A DNA stretch of 64,000 nucleotides from Arenivirga flava. GTDB lineage: Bacteria; Actinomycetota; Actinomycetes; Actinomycetales; Microbacteriaceae. The notes beneath the pieces were generated by a model. That model was given only the letters and a program-made list of their open reading frames with translations, made no database searches and was not told where the DNA came from. How positions within the stretch are numbered: the stretch's first letter is position 1; each line of letters opens with the position of its first letter. The stretch lies in NCBI RefSeq assembly GCF_030161575.1, contig NZ_BSUL01000001.1:620001-684000 (forward strand). The letters are read 5' to 3'. Positions 16,856-25,976 of this stretch are shown here, piece after piece. The position numbers and the translations under genes were made by a program.

Positions 16856-19800
16856 TCAGTCGAGACCAAGATCGGGCAGGGCGTCGACGATGCGCATCGT
16901 CTCGAGGCTGACCGTGACGACGCGGCCGATGAGATCGATGATGTAGCGCGGCTGCCCGTGCTCGCGTGACCAGTCGTTGGGGTCGTTGACGATGCCCGAA
17001 GGCTTGTCGGTCCTCACCTGGTAGCGCTCGAGGATCCAGTCGAGGCCCGAGCGGCTGCCGAGCAAGTAGCGCTGCGCCTCCTCGGGAATGCCGTCGAGGT
17101 CGACGGAGGCGTTGTAGCGGATGCGCGTCTTGTCCCATGCGCCCGCCTTGCCGGCATAGCTCATCTTGCGCACGGCGAACCGCTCGTAGGGATCGGTCGG
17201 TGCACCGCTCGCGACAGTCTCGACCAGCGGATGCGGCTCGACGCTTTCGTAGCCGATGTGCAGCTCGCTGAGCGCCCGGCCCGCCGTGGCGAACGCGTCG
17301 AAGCGCTCGCGGCCCGGCACCAGCGGGATGCGCGGCAGCTGCTTCTTGAGGTCGGCGGCGTAGCGATCGCGGTACTCGGGGAGTGCAACAGTCCGTAGAC
17401 GGAGAAGAAGATGTCGTCCTTCGAGACCTGCGGGCCGTAGGTGCGCTGGTACTCGCCGAGCGCCCAATCGCTGATGTTGTCGATTCGCTCTGGCTCGGCG
17501 AAGAGCTGATTCTCGTCCGGCTGCGCGTAGGAGTAGCGGGCGAAAAACTGGCCCCCACTTCCCGCGCCTGTCACGTGGAGGTCTGGAAGATGATCGATCA
17601 TAACGACGCTGAACGGAACGGCTGAGCCAGCGCCCACCTGGTAGAACCCTAAAGTTCCATTTCCAGCGTCGGGGAACAGGTCGTTCAAGCGGTAGATCAT
17701 GTCGTTGGCTTGGCGGTCGAAGTACACATGCTGCTTCTGGAATGGTCGATACTGGGCAACTCGGGGAGCGCCAGGATCGAAGGTGTAGCGGCGGCCTCGA
17801 GCGAGGTGGACTTTGTCGGCACGGTTCCAACTGATCTTCGCGGGGTCGTTGTCGATGAACGCGCCGACATCCCCGCCAACACTCTTGTAGCGTTCGACTT
17901 CGCGGTTGTAGAAGTCGAGCATGCGCGTCACATTCGAAGTCAGTTCCTCGGTAGAGGAGTTGTAAACCCATGCGTCTCGAGCTGTTGCGAGGCCGCGAGT
18001 GTGAAGAGCAAAGATCGTCTCGCGCGCACCCTTCTCCGCGATCGGCGTGTAGGTGTCGAAGCGTGCATCCCGCTGGTTGATCCAGTCGCCCTCGGCGTTC
18101 GGCGTCAGCCGCTGCCAGTCGAGCGTGCCGATAGACGCCGCGTCGACAAGCGCGAGCTTCTGCGAACGATCGAGATAGTCACCGATGTCGCGGTAGTGCA
18201 GTGTGCTCGACTCCACCGGTCCGGGGCGCTTGATGAGCAGCAGGATCGCGACGGTGTTGCGCGATCCGGAGTCGAAGACCTTGCCTCCCTCCTTCCGGCT
18301 CTGCTCACCAGCAGTGCGCTGATTGCCGCGCAGGTTGTAGACGTACACGTCGTGAAACTCCTCCGCGAGGGTCAGCCGCAACCCGTCGGCGGTGTTGCCG
18401 TCGATGTAACCCCCGTTCGAGACGAAGCAGACGATACCGCCCTGCTCGGCACGCAGTACCCGGTTCGATGCCCAGCGGATGGCGCGGATGTACGAGTCGT
18501 AGAGCGAGTTCTTGTTCGTCGCGGAGGAACGTGCAGCGTAGGTGTTTCGGATCGACCGATCGAGGCTCGGGTACGACTGGTTCGCATTGTTGTCGTTGCC
18601 GCTCGTCTGTCCCACCGAGTACGGCGGGTTGCCCACGATCACCCGGATGTCGAGTTCGTTCTGCTCGACGGCTCGCTCGTTGTTGGCGGTGAACATCCGC
18701 TCGTCGAGGGCATCGCCGTCCTCGGTCATCTGGAAGGTATCGGCGAGCACGATGCCGTCGAAGGGCGCGTAGCCGACCTCCTTCGACGCTTCCGTCTGCT
18801 CCAGCTGCAGTGCGTGGAAGGTCGCCTCGATGTTGATCGCGGCGATGTAGTACGCCATGAGCAGGATCTCGTTGGCGTGCAGCTCCTGCGTGTACTTGCG
18901 CAGCAGATCCTTCGGGTCGATCAGTCCCGACTGCAGCAGCCGCACGATGAACGTACCGGTTCCGGTGAAGGGGTCGAGCACGTGCACGCCCTCGTCACTG
19001 AGGCGCGCGCCGAAGTGCTGCTGCAGCGCGTCGTTCACTGCGCGCAGGATGAAGTCGACGATCTCCATCGGCGTGTAGACGATGCCGAGGCTTTCGGCCA
19101 CGCGCGGGAACGCGAGCTTGAAGAAGCGCTCGTAGAGCTCGGTGATGATGCGCTGCTTGCCGGCGGCATCCGTGATGCCCTCGGCGCGCACCCGAACCGA
19201 GTGGTAGAAGCGCTCGAGGTTGGCGGTCTCGCTGTCGAGGTTGTATCCGTCGAGGGTGTTGAGCATGCGGTCCATGACCTGCGACACCGGATTGTGCTGC
19301 GAGAAGGCGTAGTCCTCGAAGAGCGCGTCGAAGACGGGCTTGGTGATGAGGTGCTGCACCAGCATGTCGACCGCATCCGCCCGCCCGATGCCGTCGTTCA
19401 GATTCGCTTGCAGCGCCTCGTGGAAGCCGACGAACTCCTCGTTCGCCGCCGGCACCGTGTCGAGGATGGTCGTGATGCGGGTGACCTGGCGGTCGGTGAT
19501 GTCCTTGACGTCGCTGGCCCAGTCCTCCCAGTAACGGCGGTCACCGACCTTCTTGACCATCCGGGCGAAGATCGCGTTCTGCCACTCGGTGGCGTTGAAC
19601 ATCGAGAACAGCGCCTGACCGGTGTCCCCGCCGTCGGAGGGCTTGCCCATCTCGCGGTCCTGGCCATCGCCGCCGACGCCGATCACGTCGATGCGCTTGT
19701 TGGCCTTCGGGTCGAGGTCGATCTTGTTGATCATCGCCTCGAAGCGGTCGTCGTGCGCGCGCAGCGCCTGCAGCACGTCCCACACGACCTTGTACTTCTT

Positions 19801-21696
19801 GTTGTCGCCCAGCGCCGTCTCCGGGTCCTGTGACGCGGGGACCGCGATCGGCAGGATGATGTACCCGTACTCCTTGCCAGCGGCGCGGCGCATCACGCGA
19901 CCCACCGCTTGCACCACGTCGACCTGCGAGTTGCGCGGGTTGAGGAACAGCACCGCGTCGAGCGACGGCACGTCGACGCCCTCGGTGAGGCACTTCGCGT
20001 TGGTGAGGATGCGGCACTCGTCCGCGCGCTCTCCCGCCTGCAGCCAGCGCAGTCGCGCCGAGCGCTCCAGCACGTTGAAGGTGCCATCGACGTGCTGCGC
20101 CGCGAGCTGCAGCGACGGCGCATCGCCGCTGGCGTTCATCGCCAACTCCTGTCCGATGACATCGAGCTGGTGGGCGATCGCCTTCGACTCTTTGATGTTC
20201 CGGGCGAAGGCGACGGCACGCTGCATGGGCGCGTCGTCGGTGATGGAAAGCCGCTCACCGTTCACGCCGCGCTTGGAGAGGCCGTTCCAACAGCCGACGA
20301 TGCGGGCGACGTCGTCGAGGTTCATATCGCCCTCGCGGGCCAGCAGGTCTTGGAACGACGAGGCCACCGACTCCTCGTCGACGGCGAGGATCAGCACCTT
20401 GTAGTCGGCCAGGTGCCCCATCTCGACCGCGCGGCCGAAGCCGAGGTGGTGGAACTCGGGGCCGAAGACCGCCTCGTCGTCCATGGAGTAGGTGGCGATG
20501 CCGTCCTTCGCGGCCTTCTGCTTCGAGTCCTCGACGTAGATGCGCGGGGTCGCCGTCATGTAGAGGCGCTTCTTGGCGCGGACGAAGGATGCGTCGTGCA
20601 CCCGCACGAAGGCGGAGTCGTCGCTGCCTGGCTGCGAGATGCCGGTCGTGCGGTGCGCCTCGTCGCAGATGATGAGGTCGAACTCGGGCAGGCCGAGCTG
20701 CTGGGCGCGGTGTACGACATCGATCGACTGGTAGGTGGCGAAGACGACCGAGATCGTCTCCTGGCCCATCGAGATGCGGAAACGGTGGAACAGCTTCGAG
20801 GGGTCGGTCGTGGCGGGGAACCCGAGATCGTGGCTCGAGACGTCCTCGTTCTCGCGTCGGCCGACGGAAGCATCCGAGCACACGGCGAAGGGGCGCAATG
20901 GCTGGTCGGCCTGCGCGGTCCACTCGTTGAGCGTCTGCTGCAGCAGCGCGATCGACGGCACGAGGAGCAGCACGGAGCCGCCGATGGGCACCTGCTGCTC
21001 GACGAGCTTCAGTGAGGTGAAGGTCTTGCCGGTGCCGCAGGCCATGATGAGGCGCCCGCGGTCGTGCTGCATGAATCCGCTCGTGACGTCGTCGATGGCC
21101 ACGCGCTGGTACTGGCGCGGCTCCTTGCCGGCGCCCTTGTAGAGCACCTCGGGCGTGGACGGGTCGAACTGCGACCAGTCGATGCGCGAGTCGGCCAGGT
21201 TGTTCAGGTCGACCCGCTGGATCGGCTTGCTCTGCTCGACGAGCGCGGCTTCGGCGTGCTTCGACCAGTTCTGCGCGGTCGTGACGATCATGCCGCTCGT
21301 GAACGGCTCCTTGCCCAGCTCGGTGAAGAAGGAGTCGATCTGCTGCTTCGGCAGCGGGCGCGCCGGGTCGAAGAACTTCGCCTGGATCGCGATGAACTCG
21401 CCCGTGTACCGGTCCTGTGCCACGAGATCGATGCCGGTATCGGGACGGCCCGCGCGCCCATCCCACTCCTGCCAGAGCCACACGTTCGAGAAGAGGTCGG
21501 CGTACTTCGGCTCGGTCTGCAGGTAGGTCTTGAGGAACCGTTCGAAGCGACTGCCCTTCTCGCGCTCGCTGGACGCGCCGTGATACATCCGATCGAGCAG
21601 GTCCCAGAGCGAGAACTGCGCGTCGGTGAGCGGCCGAAGGCCGCGACGGGAGCCTTCTACGACCTCAGCGGGGGGGGGGGGGGGAGTCACGGCCAT
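16856..21696 (-). CDS. Single-chain Type ISP-like restriction-modification enzyme (one frameshift)
   Basis: One polypeptide of about 1613 residues that would combine DNA cleavage, translocation and adenine methylation, as in LlaGI/LlaBIII. Domains seen: Mrr-like nuclease (Asp90, then Gln105-Ala-Lys107 in IAIQAKFF); SF2 helicase (Walker A ACGTGKT 219-225, DEAH 345-348, QAVGRVMRR about 596-604); helical coupler; N6-adenine methyltransferase (DPFTGTGTF 908-916, NPPY 1023-1026); then a lower-GC target-recognition region. At 17378-17381 a GGGG run is one base short: upstream the frame reads SVYGLLHSP, and the conserved EYRDRYAADLKKQLPRIPL continues one frame over to the stop at 16856. Codons 5-9 are five prolines encoded by a run of 15 C (G on the plus strand), a candidate phase-variation switch. 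If the frameshift is real, the C-terminal 175 residues are lost. Confidence 0.85.
21670..21684. repeat. Run of 15 G (C on the coding strand) at the start of the RM gene
   Basis: Fifteen consecutive G, the longest homopolymer noticed in the window. On the coding strand it is C15, codons 5-9 of the restriction enzyme (Pro x5), directly after ATG GCC GTG ACT. At 15 the reading frame is open; a change of one or two bases would stop translation early. No alternative in-frame ATG occurs before codon 37. Confidence 0.9.
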
Positions 21697-21771
21697 CTTC
21701 TAACAGTGCCAGACGTCGCGCATCCGGAGGAGAGCGGCACGAAGTCGGTCGGTGGTGCGTGACTTCGACTC

Positions 21772-22023
21772 GTGTCCGACGTCCGCCGCACCACCCCCGC
21801 CGACCTCGAGACCTCGGCTCCGCTCGTCGAGGGCCACCTCCGCTTCTGCGGTCGCGCACTGCTGCGTGCGGTGGTCGAGGCGGCGCGTGAGGCGGGCGCC
21901 GTCGCGGTGAGCTTGGCGACGCAGCACGAGAACGAGCGGGCGCAGGCGCTGTACGAGTCCGAGGGGTTCGTCGCCGACAGCGCCTTCACGCACTACTCGA
22001 AGGCGCTGGAGTTCAGGCGCTGA
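21772..22023 (+). pseudogene. GNAT acetyltransferase remnant with internal deletion
   Basis: An 83-codon open frame that starts like an acetyltransferase (MSDVRRTTPADLETSAPLVE) and ends like one (GRALLRAVVEAAREAGAVAV and NERAQALYESEGFV then HYSKAL). The middle of the fold is missing: a typical GNAT has about 140-160 residues, so roughly 60-70 are deleted between LVEGHL and RFCGRAL. The acetyl-CoA site (V motif, Q/RxxGxG/A) is therefore incomplete and the product should be inactive. The 3' end overlaps the next, convergent gene by 11 bp. Confidence 0.72.
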
Positions 22024-22312
22024 CCGCCCGGTTGTGCCGCACCGTCACGACGATCCACGGCAGCAGCATCGCGGGCAGCACGATCCACACGAGCCAGATC
22101 GACAGCGGGGAATCGACGGCCAGCGTCATCCCGCCCCAGATCGTCATGCCCGCGCCGAGCCCCAGAATCACCCTGAGTCGCCAGCCAGTCCCCGGCGGGT
22201 AGATGCCCGTCCAGGACAGTCGCTGGGGGCCGACCTTACGTGCCACGCGTGACCATCCCCATCCGATCACGCACATGCCGATGATGAGCACGGCAGCGGC
22301 GGCGATGAGCAT
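22013..22312 (-). CDS. Small integral membrane protein
   Basis: A 99-residue hydrophobic protein with about three transmembrane stretches (LIAAAAVLIIGMCVIGWGW, LRVILGLGAGMTIWGGMTLA, IWLVWIVLPAMLLPWIVVTV) and a central polar loop SRVARKVGPQRLSWTGIYPP. No family was recognised. ATG 22312 is the first start with a full hydrophobic helix after it. It is divergent from the membrane-protein gene at 22368, with 55 bp between them. Codon bias is that of a real gene. Confidence 0.62.
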   Translation of the reverse strand: MLIAAAAVLIIGMCVIGWGWSRVARKVGPQRLSWTGIYPPGTGWRLRVILGLGAGMTIWGGMTLAVDSPLSIWLVWIVLPAMLLPWIVVTVRHNRAVSA

Positions 22313-22367
22313 GCCTCGACGCTCGCAGAGTCCGAGCGCCCGGTCAAGGCTCGTTACCCTGGAGCCG

Positions 22368-22697
22368 ATGACCGAGTCGAAGCCCCGCACGTACATCCGT
22401 CCCCGCGTCGCCCTCGGTCTGGCGATCGCCGGCTTCATCGTGCTGGCGCTCATGGGCAGCACCATCGCCGGGGAGTCCGAGCTGGCGCAGACCGCCACGG
22501 GCGGCGGTGGGGCCGGGGGAGTCGCGGTGCTCCTCTCGACGTTCGGGCTGGCGGCCGGGGTCGGCTTCGTGATCGGGGCGATCATCGTGGCGCTCGACCC
22601 GATCATCCGCGACCGCGGTCGGCGGATGGGCGTCGCGGCCATCGTCGTCGCCATCGCCGCGCCGCTGGCGGCGGGCGTCGTCAACACGCTCGGGTGA
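22368..22697 (+). CDS. Small membrane protein, two to three helices
   Basis: A 109-residue protein of unknown function. Hydrophobic stretches occur at about 17-33 (LGLAIAGFIVLALMGST), 50-75 (VAVLLSTFGLAAGVGFVIGA) and 88-105 (MGVAAIVVAIAAPLAAGVV), separated by a glycine-rich loop (TATGGGGAGG). TACCCT at 22355-22360 ends 7 nt before ATG 22368, so the transcript is probably leaderless. It has the codon bias of the neighbouring genes. It may form a functional pair with the divergent small membrane protein, which is only a guess from position. Confidence 0.65.
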   Translation: MTESKPRTYIRPRVALGLAIAGFIVLALMGSTIAGESELAQTATGGGGAGGVAVLLSTFGLAAGVGFVIGAIIVALDPIIRDRGRRMGVAAIVVAIAAPLAAGVVNTLG

Positions 22698-22723
22698 GCG
22701 ACGGGAGGGCTCGTGCGCCCTTC

Positions 22724-22756
22724 CCCTTCGATATCACCGCTGAGATACTCGAAGGG
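22724..22756. promoter_or_regulatory. Promoter with inverted repeat for the HTH/MNT/HEPN module
   Basis: CCCTTCGA (22724-22731) is repeated inverted as TCGAAGGG (22749-22756), enclosing the -10 hexamer GATACT (22744-22749). The right arm reaches the GTG start at 22756. This is a likely autoregulatory operator of the helix-turn-helix gene. Confidence 0.55.
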
Positions 22757-22896
22757 TGTCTCGATTCGATGTGCTCCGCGCTGCTGAGCTCATCACCGCT
22801 GCTCGGAAGGACGCGGGTCTGACGCAGCTCGAGCTGGCGGAGCGGTCGGGCGTGAAGCAGCAGGTATCCGACAGGCGGCCCTCCGCTACGGGCTGA
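22756..22896 (+). pseudogene. Truncated XRE helix-turn-helix, remnant of an HTH-MNT fusion
   Basis: 46 codons: MSRFDVLRAAELITAARKDA, then GLTQLELAERSGVKQQVSD, an XRE helix-turn-helix, and then a stop seven codons on. Directly after QQVSD the sequence continues in another frame as RQAALRYGLSDPRVFGSV, which leads into the nucleotidyltransferase domain. The usual rest of the HTH and linker (roughly 25-50 residues) is missing. This suggests that a former HTH-MNT fusion was shortened by a deletion. GATACT 6 nt upstream of GTG 22756 shows the leaderless promoter is still intact. Confidence 0.65.
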
Positions 22897-22907
22897 GCGA
22901 TCCCCGC

Positions 22908-23120
22908 GTGTTCGGTTCGGTGCTGCGGGGCGATGACCACTTCTACAGCGACATCGATCTCTTCGTGACCGCGACGAGCGGCGCAGGGCTCATCCCCGTC
23001 GCGGCCTTCGCCGACGCGGTCGAGCAGCTCACCGGGTTCCCCGTCGAGGCGATCGCGGAGCATTCTGCGGCGGCGACGCCACTCGGGCGCCGCCTGCTCG
23101 CAGAGGCGGTGCCGCTGTGA
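22908..23120 (+). CDS. MNT-type minimal nucleotidyltransferase (MntA-like antitoxin)
   Basis: 70 residues from GTG 22908. The signature GSVLRGDDHFYSDID is the GS-x10-DxD motif of MNT nucleotidyltransferases, followed by the rest of the small fold (VEQLTGFPVEAIAEHS). Family knowledge: MntA antitoxins AMPylate the partner HEPN toxin. The true N-terminus probably lies upstream in the damaged HTH-linked part, since RQAALRYGLSDPRV is also coding-like. It therefore may be a truncated antitoxin. It overlaps the HEPN gene start by 4 bp (GTGA). Confidence 0.72.
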   Translation: MFGSVLRGDDHFYSDIDLFVTATSGAGLIPVAAFADAVEQLTGFPVEAIAEHSAAATPLGRRLLAEAVPL

Positions 23121-23521
23121 GCTTCGAGCCTGTGCCGAGAAGGGACGCCGCAGATCGGCCGCGGCACGACCTCGCGAATCTCCAGGACGAGTTGCGGCGC
23201 ATCGAGCGGCGCCTGGAGGAGCGAGTCGTGGGCGGCGACCGCGCGGTCTTCCTCGACGGCTCCGATTCGTACGATGCGGCCTCGATGGCGGTGGTCCGCC
23301 TGCACGGCGTGCTCGAACGGCGAGAGTACGCCTTCCTGCTCGACGCCGTCTCCGACACCGAGATGCGCGCCATCTCGACGATTCGCAACACCGTCTCGCA
23401 CGGTGGCTACCGCTCCATGGACGACGAGAGCTTCTGGGAGACGGCGACCTTGCAGCTGCCCGACCTCGTCCTGCGTCTCATCGCCCGGGCTGATGCCGAA
23501 CCGGGCGCATCCGGTCGCTGA
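23117..23521 (+). CDS. HEPN-domain protein (HepT-like toxin candidate)
   Basis: A 134-residue protein. Near its centre is RNTVSHGGY with Arg90 and His95, the RX4H motif of HEPN ribonucleases. In HepT the motif continues HXY; here the tyrosine is one position later (His-Gly-Gly-Tyr98). The body is helical, with a coiled-coil-like segment (LQDELRRIERRLEERV). It overlaps the MNT gene by 4 bp, giving the standard HEPN-MNT toxin-antitoxin order reversed to antitoxin first. Because the upstream HTH-MNT gene is damaged, it is unclear how the toxin is held in check. Confidence 0.78.
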   Translation: MSFEPVPRRDAADRPRHDLANLQDELRRIERRLEERVVGGDRAVFLDGSDSYDAASMAVVRLHGVLERREYAFLLDAVSDTEMRAISTIRNTVSHGGYRSMDDESFWETATLQLPDLVLRLIARADAEPGASGR

Positions 23522-23528
23522 CACCGGC

Positions 23529-23759
23529 TCAGCGGCGTCGCTGCGCCCGCACCCTCACCCGCACGGGCTGCCCGTCCGAGCCGCGACGACGGCCGTGCAC
23601 GATGAGCAGCGCGCCGACGATCCACAGCAGGAACGCCATGGCCGCGAGCACGCCCTGCGCGAGCGGATGCGCGACGCCGTAGACCGCGGCGAGCAGCGCC
23701 ACGAATCCGAGGAGCTCCATGACGATGCCGGCGGCGGTGAAAGCGCGGTGCTGGAGCAC
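23529..23759 (-). CDS. Small two-helix membrane protein
   Basis: A 76-residue protein with two hydrophobic helices (AAGIVMELLGFVALLAAVYG and LAAMAFLLWIVGALLIVHG) and a strongly basic C-terminal tail (RRRGSDGQPVRVRVRAQRRR). GTG 23759 is chosen because GAAGGGA lies 5 nt upstream. Function unknown. It ends 7 bp from the convergent HEPN stop. Codon bias supports it as real. Confidence 0.62.
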   Translation of the reverse strand: MLQHRAFTAAGIVMELLGFVALLAAVYGVAHPLAQGVLAAMAFLLWIVGALLIVHGRRRGSDGQPVRVRVRAQRRR

Positions 23760-23863
23760 GAGCGTCCCTTCGGGTAGGAGCGGATGCGGGCAGCGTAGCG
23801 AGGCCGCCTGGGTGGTCGTCGACCGCGGCTGAGACCGTTTGCGCAACTCCGCGCCCCTGTTGT

Positions 23864-23880
23864 CAACCGGTTGCCATACT
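23864..23880 (+). promoter_or_regulatory. Palindrome and -10 upstream of alpha-glucuronidase
   Basis: CAACCGGTTG (23864-23873) is a perfect 10-bp palindrome with central CG, directly followed by CATACT (23875-23880), a good -10. A LacI-type repressor bound here would block RNA polymerase. It differs from the palindromes at the two lacI genes, so the regulator is unknown. Confidence 0.55.
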
Positions 23881-23931
23881 GAACGGGCCGCAACGGAGCG
23901 CGCCACCGCGCCGGCGGCGGAAGGAACGACG

Positions 23932-25883
23932 ATGACGACCGACCTCCATCCCGCCTGGTTGCCGGATGCGGCCCTCGCCCCGATCGGCGCCGCCCGCGTC
24001 GCGGTGCTCACCACGGGGCCGCTCGCCGCGGCCGTGCGCGCCGAGGTCGAGCGAGCGGTCGCCCTGCACGGCGGCACCATCACCACCGAGCGGCCGGAAC
24101 TCGTGCTCGCCGACACCGAGGCCGCGGCCGCCAACGAGGCCCACCGCGCCGCGCTGGAGGCCGGCCCCATCCCCGCCGACGGCTACGTCATCGCCCGCCG
24201 CGACGGCACGACCGCCGTCGTGGGCGCGGGGAGCGCGGCCTGCTGGTCGGGCTCTTCGCCCTGCTGCGCACGCCCGCCGACGCTGAGCTGGTGCGGGACG
24301 CCCCGGTGCGCGCCACCCGCATGCTCGACCACTGGGACAACATCGGCAGCCACCCCGTCATGGGCACCGTCGAGCGCGGCTACGCCGGCGACTCCCTCTT
24401 CTTCGACGAGCACGGCGTGCGCGCCGACCTGAGCCGCATCGACGCCTACGCGCGGCTGCTCGCCTCCGTCGGCATCAGCGCGATCGCGATCAACAACGTC
24501 AACGTGCACGCCCGCGAGGCGCGGCTGCTCACCGACGATCTGCTCGACGTCGCGCGGGTGGCCGACGTGCTGCGTCCCTGGGGCATCCGGCTGCACCTCT
24601 CGGTGAGCTTCGCGGCGCCGATGCTGCTCGGCGGGCTGACCACCTCCGATCCGCTCGACGAGGGCGTGCGCGCGTGGTGGCGAGCCGCGACGGATGCGGT
24701 CTACGCGGCGATCCCCGACTTCGGCGGCTACCTCGTCAAGGCCGACTCGGAGGGGCAGCCCGGCCCGTTCGCCTACGGCCGCGACCACGCCGACGGCGCC
24801 AACGCGCTCGCCCAGGCCCTCGCCCCGCACGGGGGCGTCGTGCACTGGCGCGCCTTCGTCTACAACCACCATCAGGACTGGCGCGACCGCGGCACCGACC
24901 GGGCCCGGGCCGCCTACGATCACTTCGCCCCGCTCGACGGCCGCTTCGCCGACAACGTGGTGCTGCAGGTCAAGCACGGGCCGATGGACTTCCAGGTGCG
25001 CGAGCCGGTCTCGCCCGTGCTCGGCGCGATGCCGCGCACCCGGCTGGCGCTCGAGCTGCAGGTGACGCAGGAGTACACCGGCCACCAGCGGCACGTCTGC
25101 CACCTCGAACCGATGTGGCGCGGGGTGCTCGACTTCCCGCTGCCCGACCGCCCGGTCGCCGAGCTCGTCGACGACGTGGTGGCCGTCGCCAACGTGGGCA
25201 CCGATCGGTACTGGACCGGGCATCCGCTCGCCCAGGCGAACCTCTACGCCTTCGCGCGCCTAGCCTGGGGCGCCGAGGGCGACCTGCTCGAGGAGTGGCT
25301 CACGCTGACCTTCGCGGGCGCCGAGCCCGAGGTGGTCGACACGGTGCGCGACCTCATGGCCGACTCGTGGCGCACCTACGAGCACTACACGGCGCCCCTC
25401 GGCGTCGGCTTCATGGTCGCGCCAGGACACCACTACGGGCCCGATGTCGACGGGTACGAGTACTCCCGCTGGGGCACGTACCACTTCGCGGATCGCGACG
25501 GCATCGGCGTCGACCGCACGGTCGCCACGGGCACCGGCTACGCGGGCCAGTACCCCGAGCCGTGGCGCAGCGCCTACGAGTCGCTCGAGACCTGCCCCGA
25601 CGAGCTGCTGCTCTTCTTCCACCACGTGCCCTACGGCCACCGGTTGCGGAGCGGCTCGACCGTCATCCAGCACATCTACGACACGCACGTCGAGGGCGCG
25701 GCCGAGACCGAGCGGATGCAGCGCGCCTGGCAGGGCGTGCAGGGCCGCGTCGACGACGCCCTCCACGAGCGGATCGCCGAGCGCCTCGCCGAGCAGGTGC
25801 GCTCGGCCGCCGAGTGGCGCGACCAGATCGGGGCGTACTTCCAGCGCAAGTCCGGCGTGCGGGACGAGCGCCTGCCGGCCTGA
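23932..25883 (+). CDS. aguA: GH67 alpha-glucuronidase (one frameshift)
   Basis: Removes (4-O-methyl)-glucuronic acid from the ends of xylo-oligosaccharides. Restored length is 650 residues, normal for GH67. Family blocks seen: MLDHWDNIGSHPVMGTVERGY (in part), AINNVNVHA, LVKADSEGQPGPFAYGRDHA, FVYNHHQDWRDRG, QVKHGPMDFQVREPVSP and the C-terminal HYGPDVDGYEYSRWGTYH. At 24228-24231 a GGGG run is one base short after codon 98 (VVGAG); adding one G joins it to ERGLLVGLFALLRTPAD. GGAAGGA gives 6-nt spacing to ATG 23932. No signal peptide, so the enzyme is cytoplasmic. It is convergent with the beta-galactosidase operon and separated by a shared terminator. Confidence 0.9.
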
Positions 25884-25891
25884 ACCGGGCA

Positions 25892-25932
25892 CGACGAAGG
25901 GCCCGCTGCGGATCGCAGCGGGCCCTTCGTCG
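25892..25932. terminator. Strong bidirectional terminator
   Basis: A perfect 19-bp inverted repeat (CGACGAAGGGCCCGCTGCG and its complement) with a 3-nt loop GAT, located between the convergent GH67 and GH42 genes, 8 bp after one stop and 44 bp after the other. It is symmetric and can serve both strands. Confidence 0.9.
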
Positions 25933-25976
25933 CGCGGCAGGCCGGGCTCGCGCGACCTGGCGGCGCGCGCGAGGAC

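Noticed and set aside
21670..21684. Poly-G run as a simple assembly artefact
   Set aside because: Not dismissed fully, but it encodes an in-frame Pro run with a start codon just before it and a domain just after it, so it is treated as real with uncertain length.
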